This document shows positions 1 through 10,158 of a stretch of DNA of 64,000 nucleotides, piece after piece (the first letter of the stretch is position 1; each line of letters starts with the position of its first letter). The notes under the pieces are model-generated. The model was given only the letters and a program-made list of their open reading frames with translations, made no database searches and was not told the origin of the DNA. The stretch covers positions 114,887-178,886 of the forward strand of contig CABUKU010000004.1 in assembly GCA_902492205.1 (NCBI GenBank). The letters are read 5' to 3'. Origin of the DNA: an uncultured Bacteroides sp. (GTDB lineage: Bacteria; Bacteroidota; Bacteroidia; Bacteroidales; Bacteroidaceae). The translations under genes were made by a program, and so were the position numbers.

Positions 1-132
1 GGGATGTAATTCTGCTAATTTCTTTTTTAGCTCTTTTTCTGTTGTCTTGTCAGAAATTGTAATAACCTTTGCATAAGTTGAATACGTATGTAAAAGAAAC
101 ATTATTAGCAACAGTAGGAATCCTTTTTTCAT
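1..132 (-). CDS. Secreted protein, 5' part only (runs off window)
   Basis: The frame opens with ATG at 132 and stays open to the window edge, giving 44 residues. It starts with a clear signal peptide (MKKGFLLLLIMFLLHTYSTYA) followed by a Lys-rich stretch. It lies 24 bp downstream of the gene ending at 157 on the same strand, so it is probably the next gene of the polysaccharide operon. A secreted glycan-degrading enzyme is likely from context alone; the family cannot be told from this piece. Confidence 0.6.
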   Translation of the reverse strand, partial: MKKGFLLLLIMFLLHTYSTYAKVITISDKTTEKELKKKLAELHP

Positions 133-156
133 GGCTATAGATTTATTGATTGTACG

Positions 157-2028
157 TTATTGGATGATCCGGTAAGTAAATTCGATAATTTGTCTGGGTT
201 CATTGTTCTTATTGGCTACGTTTAAAATGATCGGATAAGCTTTCAGTGCCGGATAAGGGAAACAATATTTTGACTTATCGGTACCTAACTCTAAAGTTAC
301 ATTTTTAGTATGAATAGTCAATTCTAATTTTTTTTCTTTTGCTTGAATTGATACAGTAGTGTCATTAACCTGATTGAATGTCATATTGGGATATTCAATA
401 ATGGGTTCTATTATGGCTACCGATGCTTTCGCGTCATGATAAATAAGTTCTATTTTCTTTGTAAGAGTATTATCTCCTATGTCATGGGATAGACGATATG
501 ATATGCCTCCTTCCTGTTGTTTACTGTTTTTAAGTTCACCAATACTTGAAACAAGAAAACTACCGGCTTTTTCTTTATACGTAAGTAAGGCATCGAATTC
601 ATATAAGTTTGTAAAGTAACCCAGATCGCTTGTGAATTCTATTCTTGGGGTTAGTGGGCGTATTTCGGGCATATCGGGAAAACTCATAGGTTCCCATCTT
701 TTATAGATTGTTTGTGATGAAGCTTGAAAGAATCCGTGATCTTTCAGCCATAAATTACATATATTTCCTCCAACAGGACGATGCATGTACTTACTCCTTT
801 CACCTGCCGGATCTTTATAGGTATAAGCGGATATGGTTGTGCACCATTGCTCGGTACGTGCTGTTGCAATGTTGAGGGTTGGATAATAATGTATTCCTTT
901 TTTGTCGAGAGGAAGGGGTGGTAGTTTACCACTATCGGCTTTTGCAAAAGCTATAGCCATTGCCAGATTTTTGGCTTTAGCGAATGTTGGATAAATACAC
1001 GGCAGTTTATCAAATATATCATAGTACAAAGGTCCGAAACCTATTATCCCATTTTGAATACATGTTTCCAAAAACTGCATGTTTTTTATAGCTGCAGTCC
1101 GATATTGGTCATTTTTATCCATAAACAAACTGAATAATACCTGACATCCGTCTGATGTACCACTACCGAAGCAAGTCCATTTGTTAGAACGTATTCCCCA
1201 AGAAGCATCCATAGAACCGTCCGGATATATAAAACCAAGATGGCTTTCCAATGATTTTTCCACATATGTATTAACTTCTTTATCTTCCGCAAGCCGGGCA
1301 TAAAGAGCTAAACCCCATAACGACATTTCAAGGTTATATCCTAAATCTACTCCATATTTAACGTTAAAAACACGTCCTCCTTCACCGGTAAGAAAATAGT
1401 CACAGTCCATTTTTGCTATTATCTGATGAGCCAGACTACAAGCCTTATTGGTATAAGTCGTTTTATGGATTAATGTATTGACATACATTAATGTAGCAGT
1501 TGTTGTTGCACAATAATTGATACTGGCAAATTGCGGAGACATGACTTCTGTCAGATAATCGGCAGCTTTTTCTATAGACTGCAACCATGATTGAGATTCT
1601 TTCTTTGTAAGATGCGGCTTTACTATAGGATAAGCCATTGTCATCATTAAAGTTTGATCTGTTGTTGTACCTGTCCACTCTTCGGGCGTTTCGAACCATG
1701 CACCATTTTCTTTCTGTTGTTTAATCAACCAGTTACCTACATTTATAGCTGCTTTTAAAAAAGTTTTATTTCCTGTCTGCTTGTATTCAAAGGCGAACGG
1801 ATAGACGGCCTCGGCTGCTCTTGTATGGTATAAATTACATTTAGGACAAGTAATAGCGCCATAGTCGGGTGAATGTTTGTCTTGTTGTACATAATTTAAA
1901 AGTGCAGAGTTTAATTGCATTAATATACGTGTGGCATGTGTGCTTAACGTATCCACAGGTATATATTGGGCATTTGCATTATGACCAATAATAATAAATA
2001 AAGTGAGACAGTATATTAACTTTTTCAT
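157..2028 (-). CDS. Secreted (alpha/alpha)-toroid protein with C-terminal beta domain, glycan-active candidate
   Basis: The 623-residue product starts with a signal peptide ending in NANA. Residues about 40-370 are helical and rich in Trp/Tyr/His (HTRAAEAVYPF, LGYNLEMSLWGLALYARL, GSMDASWGIRSNKW), which fits an (alpha/alpha)n toroid such as those of polysaccharide lyases, GH88/GH105 and uronyl epimerases. Residues about 380-623 are beta-rich. This two-part plan resembles lyases of the heparinase II/III and chondroitinase type, but I do not recognise the family and see no lyase signature. It lies 11 bp after the hexuronate transporter gene. Its role in breaking down the operon's uronate polymer is inferred from position. 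Confidence 0.6.
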   Translation of the reverse strand: MKKLIYCLTLFIIIGHNANAQYIPVDTLSTHATRILMQLNSALLNYVQQDKHSPDYGAITCPKCNLYHTRAAEAVYPFAFEYKQTGNKTFLKAAINVGNWLIKQQKENGAWFETPEEWTGTTTDQTLMMTMAYPIVKPHLTKKESQSWLQSIEKAADYLTEVMSPQFASINYCATTTATLMYVNTLIHKTTYTNKACSLAHQIIAKMDCDYFLTGEGGRVFNVKYGVDLGYNLEMSLWGLALYARLAEDKEVNTYVEKSLESHLGFIYPDGSMDASWGIRSNKWTCFGSGTSDGCQVLFSLFMDKNDQYRTAAIKNMQFLETCIQNGIIGFGPLYYDIFDKLPCIYPTFAKAKNLAMAIAFAKADSGKLPPLPLDKKGIHYYPTLNIATARTEQWCTTISAYTYKDPAGERSKYMHRPVGGNICNLWLKDHGFFQASSQTIYKRWEPMSFPDMPEIRPLTPRIEFTSDLGYFTNLYEFDALLTYKEKAGSFLVSSIGELKNSKQQEGGISYRLSHDIGDNTLTKKIELIYHDAKASVAIIEPIIEYPNMTFNQVNDTTVSIQAKEKKLELTIHTKNVTLELGTDKSKYCFPYPALKAYPIILNVANKNNEPRQIIEFTYRIIQ

Positions 2029-2039
2029 ATTATTTGAGT

Positions 2040-3497
2040 TTACAGGTCGGTAATAGGCTTGTATTTAGGTACTAATGTTTTCATTACTATCCAACCGAGT
2101 AGGTGTGAGAATGCACAAACTGAGAATATAATAAAATAACCTGCTTCTTCTCCTTTAAATCCCATAAATGTCATTTGAGTTTGTCCTGCATAATCAAATA
2201 AGACTCCGGAAGATTTATTGATGATAAACGCTCCGAATCCACCTGCCATACCACCGATTCCAATAATAGTGGCAATGGCTTTCTTGGGAAACATGTCACC
2301 AACTGTAGAGAAAATATTAGCCGACCATGCCTGATGTCCCGCCATAGCGATACCTATGAAAATAATGGGTAACCAATATGATATATGTCCTAAAGGTTGA
2401 GCTAATAAGGCAACAAGTAAAAAAGATGCAAAAATAAGCATGGTTTTCATACGCCCTGCATAAGGATTCATACCTTTTTTGTTTACGAAGTAAGAAGGCA
2501 GCCATCCGCCTACAATAGAAATTAAAGAGATTAGGTATAGCATAAATATTGCTAATTGTCCTTTAGGATCAGATGATTTTATTTCATAAACTGCGCTTAA
2601 ATAAGCAGGTGTCCAGAACAAGAAGAAGAACCAAACTCCGTCTGTAAGAAATTTGCCTAAGGCAAAAGCCCATGTTTGCTTGTATTTTAAACAGTTAATG
2701 AATGAAACTTTGTTTTCTTTGTTAATCGTTGAATTATAACTATTATCAATTTTGCTGTCCTGTTCAATATAAGTTAATTCCGCGGCATTAACATGAGGGT
2801 TATTTGCTGGCTTTTTATAAATAAATATCCATACTCCCATCCAGATAAATCCTAAAAGTCCAATAATTATGAAAGCTGTTTCCCATCCCCATTTTTCTGC
2901 TATTACAGGAATTGATAATGGTGCTGCTAATGCTCCGATAATAGAACCGGTATCAAAAAGACTGGTAGCTAATGCTCTATCTTTTTTAGGGAAGTATTCG
3001 GCAGTGGCTTTGATAGCAGCAGGATAGTTGCCTGCTTCTCCTAATGCTAAAATGAGGCGTGCAAAAATAAATAAAGTAACACTTGTACTTGCTATTAATG
3101 CTCCGTTACCGAAGAGATTAATAGCTTCTTTTGCTCCTTCAAATCCAACCAACCATTTTCCTGTAATAATGCCTGAAGTTGCAATTCCACAAAAGGCATG
3201 TAAACATGCTCCGATAGACCATACACCGATAGCACATAGATAACCTTTTTTAGTTCCTAATTTGTCAATGAATCGTCCGGCAAATAGCATACTGATGGCA
3301 TAGAAAATAGAGAATAAGGCCGTAATATTACCATAGTGATTATTGGTCCAATGAAATTCCGGTGCAATATAATCTTTCCATGTCAGGGAGAGCACTTGTT
3401 TATCCAGGTAATTAATTATTGTAGCGAAAAATAACATGGAGCATATTACCCACCTATAGTTCGTCATTTTTTGTGTAGAACTGTTCATTATATTCAT
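2040..3497 (-). CDS. MFS transporter, hexuronate (ExuT-like) anion:cation symporter family
   Basis: The 485-residue inner-membrane protein has about 12 hydrophobic segments. The N-terminus (RWVICSMLFFATIINYLDKQVLS) has the INYLDR-like motif typical of the ACS/ExuT family, and the first cytoplasmic loop carries GRFIDKLGTKKGYL, an MFS motif A. Family members import glucuronate, galacturonate or related acids with protons. In this operon it would take up the monosaccharides released by the lyase and hydrolase. A second ATG lies 9 bp inside the one chosen. The gene sits 29 bp after the lyase-GH105 gene and 11 bp before the toroid gene. The family call is firm; the substrate is inferred. Confidence 0.85.
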   Translation of the reverse strand: MNIMNSSTQKMTNYRWVICSMLFFATIINYLDKQVLSLTWKDYIAPEFHWTNNHYGNITALFSIFYAISMLFAGRFIDKLGTKKGYLCAIGVWSIGACLHAFCGIATSGIITGKWLVGFEGAKEAINLFGNGALIASTSVTLFIFARLILALGEAGNYPAAIKATAEYFPKKDRALATSLFDTGSIIGALAAPLSIPVIAEKWGWETAFIIIGLLGFIWMGVWIFIYKKPANNPHVNAAELTYIEQDSKIDNSYNSTINKENKVSFINCLKYKQTWAFALGKFLTDGVWFFFLFWTPAYLSAVYEIKSSDPKGQLAIFMLYLISLISIVGGWLPSYFVNKKGMNPYAGRMKTMLIFASFLLVALLAQPLGHISYWLPIIFIGIAMAGHQAWSANIFSTVGDMFPKKAIATIIGIGGMAGGFGAFIINKSSGVLFDYAGQTQMTFMGFKGEEAGYFIIFSVCAFSHLLGWIVMKTLVPKYKPITDL

Positions 3498-3526
3498 ATA
3501 TGTATAAATTTAATATTCTTTGGTTG

Positions 3527-6373
3527 TTATTTTATGTCTAATTTTAGCATTTCGGTTCCTGCAAGTAAGAAAGCTCCGATTCCATATACATCAGTTGAGT
3601 TTTCATCTGCAGGTTTAGGTGCATTTCCTACGGGTTGAATATATCCTAATTTTCCATTGCTATCTACATAACTGCATAACGTGCTCCATGCTTTTAACAT
3701 TGGTTCTAAGTATGTTTTCTTATCCAATAACCCGTTACGAATACCCCATGCAAGTCCATAACAAAAGAATCCGGATGCACTGTTTTCAGGCAGGGGATAG
3801 GAAACCGGATCTAAAAGACTTGCATGCCAAGAACCCTTATTATCTTGAGTTTCAAGAATGCTTTTTGCCATTTCTTTGAATATATTTATGTAATAATCCC
3901 GATGAATATCTTCTTGGGGAAGAATATCGAGTAAAATTGGTATGGCAGCAAATACCCAGCCATTACCACGAGCCCAGAATTGTTTCTGACCGTTTGGCTC
4001 TAATAAAGGTTTCTTTGAACAATCACGATAATAAAGCTTTGCATTATTATCATATAGGGAATCTGTGCATTCCTTAAATTCTTTGTGCATAAAATTAATA
4101 TAAGCCTTTTTCCCCGTTAATGTATATAGACCGGCATATACAGGAGGAGCCATGAATAATGCATCGGACCATGACCATCTTTCCACGCCGCCTTTAGAAT
4201 GGATTTTTTGTAATGGTGCTTTTGAGGGAAGACGAACAACAGAATCTAATCGCTCTATTGTGCGTTTAAGGATTTCCATATTTTTATATTTCTTTGCTAA
4301 TTCAATATACATTTGCGATACACAAATATCGTCTGCATGATAGGGACGATAATATACATTCCAGTTATTTTTTTCACCTTGTGATTTCAAAAAAGAAAAA
4401 TACTTTTCATTATTTGTTTCCTTAGCCCATTCAACTAACCCTTTATACCATGCACCATTGGTCCAATCTAAATCATGGTGTTTTACTTGTGACTGATTAT
4501 TTATTTGCCAATCGGCAACCCTGTTACATATTTCTATAATTTGCTGTTTACTTTCAGGTATTAGTTGTGTTGACAAACTTCGTTTACTATGAGCAGGAAG
4601 AGTTATTTTGTATCCTACGGTGTAAACTCCGGGAATTGCTTCATCAAAATCATTTGGGGGAGTTACTTTGGAGATGAAAGGAGTAGATCCATGAGGTATG
4701 GATATAAAAAGATTTTTTCCATCTTGTTGAAGTAGTAAGTTTCCGCCAATGATTTTTGCTTTTGCCTCTGTAAGCATTCTCCATGTTATTTCTACTTGTT
4801 TTTCGGCTATGCAAATGCTGTCTTTTATTGTCACAAACTTTTTGTTAATAATAGAAATGTTTCTTTTTGCAACAGACAAACCGTTGTATAGTGTAGTTAA
4901 GTCAAGTGTAACCCTCATTAACTTTGGGTTGTCTGAATGTGATTTTATTTTTCCATTACCTTTGACATTAAATAGTTCATCGTTAATAGAAAAAACATTG
5001 TGAGCCAAGTTCGTATATCTATATACTTTCCATCGATCGCTATTTTGTGCATTATCCCAAATGGATAATCCGCAGCGTTCAAGAGAATCGTAGTCCTGAG
5101 GTCCTAAATCAATAGCCCATCGTATCCCTAAGGCGTCCATTACAAATGAACCGGCATCAAGATGTGTATGTGTATTGTCGGATGGAGTTCCACCTTTGAT
5201 TCCGACATAAATAGCATTTTTAGAATTCCAGGATGTTCTCATGAGACATACCGGAGCTTCATTATGTGCTACAAACATAAGTGGAATATTGGTATCTTTG
5301 GTATTTGATAATTTAATTCCGTTACCGAAAATGAAAATAGAAGGAAGCATGCGTCTATATTGTTCATAGTCATACTTTTCTATGTTTAATAAGTTGTATA
5401 TTTCATAATCGAGCAGTGTAAGATCTTTATTTTTCTGGGCAAACCAGAACATAGATGTATTTAAACGTGTACCTTTGCCGGAATCGCCAAAATTGAAAGG
5501 AAGTAGGGTGGGGCCTACCATGTGTTTGATATAGTAAGGACTACGCATGAATCCGGTCATGTTGGAAAGTCCGAAATCTGTTCCATATGTTTGTTCCAAT
5601 AATGCAAGTAGCATAACATTATAAGTTGTTCCATATTGCCAATATCCGTAGCCTTCGGGATATGCACCTTCCGGTTCATACTCAAACATAGGTTTGCGTA
5701 TGCTTTCAATAGAGCGTGTAATTATTTTTTTTGATAATTCCGGTTGATCTTCAATAATGGCGATAGCACAATATGCCATAGCTGTATTACATACTTGGTT
5801 CCAGTTTGTATTCCGGTTTAGAAAATTATTGTATTTACTATCTAAAGAAGGATATAATCCTTTTTCTATAATGGCCTTTTTGACTAGTTTTTTAGTGGAT
5901 TTATCTAAAACGGGATAGAGCCAGTCATAGCCGATTGCCACACCCATTGCCATTTCTGCCAAATCAAGAAAATGGGTGGGATTCCAGTCTTTGTATTTGC
6001 AAACGGTTTGTAATTCAGTTTCCGCACGTTTGGCATATTTAATGTCTCCTGTTGTACGGTATGCGTACGAGAGCATAAAAATACGATATAACACTTCTCT
6101 TGATGTTCCCAACATACGTTTCCCTATATCCATTCTTTTTAAAGAAACCAGAGAAATAATTTCATCGCTTGCTTTTATTGTGCGTTGTTGTATGATATTC
6201 CAAATGGAATCTTTTGATATGTTTTCCAGTAATTGCTTCTCCATTCCATTATTCAACAGTATCCGTGGATGAGAAGGATATTTAATATCAGGTAATGTTA
6301 TTGTTGCGCAATATGCTGAATTAAAAAAACAAAACATACCAAACATTAGTAGTATTAATCTATGTAATTTCAT
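3527..6373 (-). CDS. Fusion of heparinase II/III-type polysaccharide lyase and GH105 unsaturated glycuronyl hydrolase
   Basis: A 948-residue exported protein. I start it at the ATG at 6373 because MKLHRLILLMFGMFCF opens a good signal peptide; an upstream ATG at 6430 would add 19 polar residues. The N-terminal ~590 residues are a heparinase II/III-like lyase: NTNWNQVCN (188-196), an aromatic GYGYWQYG stretch, and NTHTHLD (400-406), followed by a beta-rich part. From about residue 606 a complete GH105-like barrel follows: DDICVSQMY (681-689), RWSWSD with candidate catalytic Asp 737, and RGNGW (802-806). Lyases of this type make delta-4,5 unsaturated uronates and GH105 enzymes remove them, so one polypeptide could do both steps. 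The polymer is unknown. Confidence 0.85.
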   Translation of the reverse strand: MKLHRLILLMFGMFCFFNSAYCATITLPDIKYPSHPRILLNNGMEKQLLENISKDSIWNIIQQRTIKASDEIISLVSLKRMDIGKRMLGTSREVLYRIFMLSYAYRTTGDIKYAKRAETELQTVCKYKDWNPTHFLDLAEMAMGVAIGYDWLYPVLDKSTKKLVKKAIIEKGLYPSLDSKYNNFLNRNTNWNQVCNTAMAYCAIAIIEDQPELSKKIITRSIESIRKPMFEYEPEGAYPEGYGYWQYGTTYNVMLLALLEQTYGTDFGLSNMTGFMRSPYYIKHMVGPTLLPFNFGDSGKGTRLNTSMFWFAQKNKDLTLLDYEIYNLLNIEKYDYEQYRRMLPSIFIFGNGIKLSNTKDTNIPLMFVAHNEAPVCLMRTSWNSKNAIYVGIKGGTPSDNTHTHLDAGSFVMDALGIRWAIDLGPQDYDSLERCGLSIWDNAQNSDRWKVYRYTNLAHNVFSINDELFNVKGNGKIKSHSDNPKLMRVTLDLTTLYNGLSVAKRNISIINKKFVTIKDSICIAEKQVEITWRMLTEAKAKIIGGNLLLQQDGKNLFISIPHGSTPFISKVTPPNDFDEAIPGVYTVGYKITLPAHSKRSLSTQLIPESKQQIIEICNRVADWQINNQSQVKHHDLDWTNGAWYKGLVEWAKETNNEKYFSFLKSQGEKNNWNVYYRPYHADDICVSQMYIELAKKYKNMEILKRTIERLDSVVRLPSKAPLQKIHSKGGVERWSWSDALFMAPPVYAGLYTLTGKKAYINFMHKEFKECTDSLYDNNAKLYYRDCSKKPLLEPNGQKQFWARGNGWVFAAIPILLDILPQEDIHRDYYINIFKEMAKSILETQDNKGSWHASLLDPVSYPLPENSASGFFCYGLAWGIRNGLLDKKTYLEPMLKAWSTLCSYVDSNGKLGYIQPVGNAPKPADENSTDVYGIGAFLLAGTEMLKLDIK

Positions 6374-6441
6374 CTTATAATGGAATTTTGAATTAATGAA
6401 TGATGAGGAAGTCTTAAACTTCCTCATCATATATTTATAAA

Positions 6442-9369
6442 TTAGAATCTATAAGTGATACCACCTCTGATATTTAAGCCATTGTATTGTAAAGTGTATA
6501 CACGGCTCTTGTTTCCAAAATATGTATAATATTCGCTATTGAGGACATTAATAGCTTCTGCCCACAAAGTGAGCCCTTTATATAATTGTACAGAACCATT
6601 TAAATCAAGTTGCCAACGTCCGTCTTGCCATATATCACGTTCTGCATTAGAGCCCAAAGCGGTTATGTATGAACCAATATAATTCAAGGATGCTTGTAAA
6701 GTAAAGAGCTTGGTTGAATATGCTAATGCCATATTTGCCGTGTGTTTTGCTTGGCCCGGTAGGCGTGTAGTACCTCTGTTTACATCAGTTGTTGCTTTAG
6801 AATGTATATAAGTATAGTTACTTGTAAACATAAGATTCTTCAGGAATGACGGTAGGAATGATAAGCTTGAGTTTAGGGTGATTTCTGCTCCATAAACTTT
6901 AGCGGCATCACCATTTTTGTTTTGAATAACTTGCCATCCGTCATATTTTCCTCCCGGGTTATTCATAATACCTTCGCTTAAATATTGGAAATCTGAAATA
7001 TGTTTATAGAATACTCCTCCGGAAATAAGTCCGACATTAGATAAATATTGCTCGAAAAGCAAATCTATATTGTGAGCATAAGCTGGTTTTAATTCCGGGT
7101 TACCTAATGTAACACGTTCCAAGTCTTGTGATACTCCTTGTTTTGGAACAAGATCAGTGATGTTAGGACGAGAATATCCTGTAGTCCAAGCTAATCTGAA
7201 AATAGTCTTGTCTGTTAAATCATATTTAAACTGGATGTTTGGCAGAACCTTTATATAATCGAATGATTCTTGTACGGGAGTTGATACATAGTCATTATAT
7301 AGAGTTTCGTCACCATTCTGTACTGGAGCATCCGGGTTTACAAAAGGATCAATTTTATTTGCTTTATATTTAACGCTTGTGTGTTCCATACGTACTCCGG
7401 CCAATAACATGAGATTGTTAAATTGGATTTTATTCATAACATAACCTGAAAGAACATTTTCTTGTGCATCATAGTAAAGACCATCTCTGTTCATGTTGGA
7501 GAAATATTCGTTACGGGTAATATCTCCTTTGTTTGCAGGATTTGCCATATATTCATGAACTTTAGTCATATCCGGTGCAATTCCGAAAGGAAGCTTGTTG
7601 TTCAGGAATTTAGATGATAATTGTTGGGTAAGCAACATGTTTGTCAGATTGTTGGCATCACTTGCAGTCATAGAATAAGTCCATGTGTCATCCGGTGTGT
7701 ATCCTGAATTACTCATGAATTTTCCTTTGGCTCCGAATGAAAATGTGGATGCAAAGTCTTTAATGAAATAATTTTTGGAAGCATTTAGTCTGGCTGTAAA
7801 GTTATCTCCTTCAGAAATTATATCATTATTTTCAATAGTATATAAATTATATCTGGAAATGGCATTCGGAGCTTCGGTTCCCATGTTTCCGGTTGGAACA
7901 TAGGTGTAGTCCATTGTAAGATATTTAGTGCTGATAGACGGCATTACACCTACTACCGTTTTCTTAGGTATAGTTACTCCGTTTACTTTCTTTCCTGCTC
8001 TCCATTCGGGAGTTTGGAAACCTGCCATTTCACTGGCATAGTCGCGTTTGGATTTATTATAGAATACTCCACCGTCTATTTTCCATGTACCAAGTGTTGT
8101 TTCACCATCGAGGTTGATGTTTATGTTATGTATTATTTCGTTTTGGGTGGATACTTGGGTAATACTTCTCATTCTTTCAGAGCCTATACTTCCGTCCTCC
8201 ATTAAAAAGAAACCATTGCCATTATCACGGAAACGACTTCTGTTTCTGTATCTCATATCATCATTCTGGCGATTATTGTAAATGGTGCTCAATGTGAATT
8301 TGGTATTTGCTGTCGGGGCCCAGTCGATAACAAAAGTTGCTCCGTGACGGCTGGATTCTCTTGATTGATAACGGTAACGGAAATCTGTAGGCATATAGGC
8401 TTCTTCAGAAATTACTTCCCCGGTAGCCTTATTTGTTAAAGAATAAGGTTCCCATGCCTGAGCTTCAAGTCTATCATAGCCATTGTTGGTTCTCAAAAAA
8501 CTGTAATTAGCTAATATACCTAAAACTCCGTCAGGGTTTTTGTCGGTTTTGAAGAAGCGTTGTGAATATCCGGCTTTAATGTTATATATTGCTTTTTCAC
8601 GTAATGGGTTATAACCACTTCCTAAGTCAATTGTGAATTTGGGAGATAAAGAACGTGCTGTTCCTGTTCTCATGTTGATAACACCGGCAATGGCATCACC
8701 GTCATTGGATGGAAGAAGAGTTTTTTGTACTTCCAATGATGATAGAATGTCAGAAGGAATTATATCCAAGGATTCATTACGTTTTCCACCCTCTTGACTA
8801 CCCATGATTTGTTCACCGTTAACATTAATATTGGTAAAATTTGCAGGAGTTCCGCGTAATTGAACTTCGGTTCCGTCTGTTGTGATTCCACTAAGGCGCT
8901 TCAAAGCATCGGAAACGTTTGGATCAGGGAATCTGCCAATTTGATCGGCAGAGATAACTTGTGTCATGTTGTCTGCCATTTTTTGTTGATTCAATGCTCG
9001 TTGTTGTCCTCCAGCAACACTGGATATAACTACTCCTTTCAATGTATATGCGGATTCTTCCAAAATAAAGTCTTTGACAATTGTTTTACCGTTTTGAATA
9101 GTAACGACTTCCGTCATAGGAGAGAAACCTAAATAATTAACTTCAATTATACACTTTCCGGCAGGAATTCCTTGTAAAGAGTAGTTTCCGTTAAGGTCGG
9201 TAGCCGTACCTAAGGTAGTACCTTGAACAACAACTGAAGCTCCGGGTAATACACCTCCTGTGTTGTCTTTTACAACTCCGCGGAGATTACCTTTGCCTTG
9301 TGCAAAAGCCAATGATGATATAAACATCATTGCTAAAAATAAGAATGAAGAAATAATTGTGTTTTTCAT
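6442..9369 (-). CDS. TonB-dependent outer-membrane receptor without SusD partner
   Basis: The 975-residue protein has a signal peptide (cleavage near LAFAQ), a CarboxypepD_reg-like domain at about 28-110 (LRGVVKDNTGGVLPGASVVV), a plug domain (ADQIGRFPDPNVSDALKRLSG, then VQLRGTPANFTNINVNGEQI) and a long beta-barrel ending in aromatic GGITYRF. The plug resembles the Xanthomonas/Caulobacter-type TonB receptors used for oligosaccharides rather than SusC, and no SusD lies in the operon. It probably carries lyase products across the outer membrane. It sits 11 bp after the nagB-like gene and about 68 bp before the lyase start I chose. Family certain, substrate inferred. Confidence 0.9.
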   Translation of the reverse strand: MKNTIISSFLFLAMMFISSLAFAQGKGNLRGVVKDNTGGVLPGASVVVQGTTLGTATDLNGNYSLQGIPAGKCIIEVNYLGFSPMTEVVTIQNGKTIVKDFILEESAYTLKGVVISSVAGGQQRALNQQKMADNMTQVISADQIGRFPDPNVSDALKRLSGITTDGTEVQLRGTPANFTNINVNGEQIMGSQEGGKRNESLDIIPSDILSSLEVQKTLLPSNDGDAIAGVINMRTGTARSLSPKFTIDLGSGYNPLREKAIYNIKAGYSQRFFKTDKNPDGVLGILANYSFLRTNNGYDRLEAQAWEPYSLTNKATGEVISEEAYMPTDFRYRYQSRESSRHGATFVIDWAPTANTKFTLSTIYNNRQNDDMRYRNRSRFRDNGNGFFLMEDGSIGSERMRSITQVSTQNEIIHNININLDGETTLGTWKIDGGVFYNKSKRDYASEMAGFQTPEWRAGKKVNGVTIPKKTVVGVMPSISTKYLTMDYTYVPTGNMGTEAPNAISRYNLYTIENNDIISEGDNFTARLNASKNYFIKDFASTFSFGAKGKFMSNSGYTPDDTWTYSMTASDANNLTNMLLTQQLSSKFLNNKLPFGIAPDMTKVHEYMANPANKGDITRNEYFSNMNRDGLYYDAQENVLSGYVMNKIQFNNLMLLAGVRMEHTSVKYKANKIDPFVNPDAPVQNGDETLYNDYVSTPVQESFDYIKVLPNIQFKYDLTDKTIFRLAWTTGYSRPNITDLVPKQGVSQDLERVTLGNPELKPAYAHNIDLLFEQYLSNVGLISGGVFYKHISDFQYLSEGIMNNPGGKYDGWQVIQNKNGDAAKVYGAEITLNSSLSFLPSFLKNLMFTSNYTYIHSKATTDVNRGTTRLPGQAKHTANMALAYSTKLFTLQASLNYIGSYITALGSNAERDIWQDGRWQLDLNGSVQLYKGLTLWAEAINVLNSEYYTYFGNKSRVYTLQYNGLNIRGGITYRF

Positions 9370-9380
9370 AAATCAAAGAA

Positions 9381-10154
9381 TTAAATGTTTAATAATTCGG
9401 CAGCATCTTTATCCAAAAATAAAGCTGCATTTTTATGAGTGCGTAAAATTGACGCAGGACATTTTTCGGTTATCGGACCGTATAAGGCATTATAAACTGC
9501 TTGTGCTTTTCTGTTAGTTGGTACAATGCCTACAACGTATTTGCATGACATTAAAGCTGGGATTGTCAGAGTCAATGCCTGCTTGGGTACTTGATCAATA
9601 TGAGTAAACTCTCCATCGTTGACTTGTTGCTGACGGGAAATATTATCCAGTGAGGTTTGTCTTACCCATTGTTTGTCATCAAACTTGGCTTCATGTGGAT
9701 CATTGAAAGCAAGATGACCGTTTTCACCAATACCAAGACTGACAATATCCAATGGCGCTTCTCTCAATAGTTTTTCATAGCGCATACATTCTGCATTGAT
9801 GTCGATAGCATCTGATTGTACATAATTGACCTGATGAAACGGTTTTTTAGAGAAAATAGCTCTCTTAAGGAAATTGCCGAAATTCTGTGGCGCATCTTTT
9901 CCTAACCCCATATATTCATCCATGTGGAAAGCATCGATTCTGTTGAAGTTTATTTCTGAATCATTAATCAATGCCTCATAAAAGTCGGATTGGGAATGTG
10001 CAGCGGCAAAAATGGCTCTGATTATTTCATTTGCGGACAACTGTATGATGTTTTTTTTGTAACATTCATAAGCTGCCGTGCCCATGTCAGTTCTTGATTC
10101 AAATACATATACTTGCAATGAATCAACTTGAAATTGTTTAATAAGTCCTTTCAT
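9381..10154 (-). CDS. Glucosamine-6-phosphate deaminase/isomerase family (NagB-like)
   Basis: The 257-residue cytoplasmic protein has the NagB signatures FHMDEYMGL (76-84) and GIGENGHLAFNDP (141-153), and ends like the glucosamine-6-phosphate isomerase/6-phosphogluconolactonase fold. NagB converts glucosamine-6-phosphate to fructose-6-phosphate and ammonia. Its sequence differs from the housekeeping NagB of Bacteroides as I recall it, and its place 4 bp after a secreted toroid gene suggests a pathway-dedicated copy. It implies that the polymer releases an amino sugar, or that a related sugar phosphate is isomerised. No sugar kinase or deacetylase is seen next to it. Family call firm; exact substrate uncertain. 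Confidence 0.85.
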   Translation of the reverse strand: MKGLIKQFQVDSLQVYVFESRTDMGTAAYECYKKNIIQLSANEIIRAIFAAAHSQSDFYEALINDSEINFNRIDAFHMDEYMGLGKDAPQNFGNFLKRAIFSKKPFHQVNYVQSDAIDINAECMRYEKLLREAPLDIVSLGIGENGHLAFNDPHEAKFDDKQWVRQTSLDNISRQQQVNDGEFTHIDQVPKQALTLTIPALMSCKYVVGIVPTNRKAQAVYNALYGPITEKCPASILRTHKNAALFLDKDAAELLNI

Positions 10155-10158
10155 CTAT

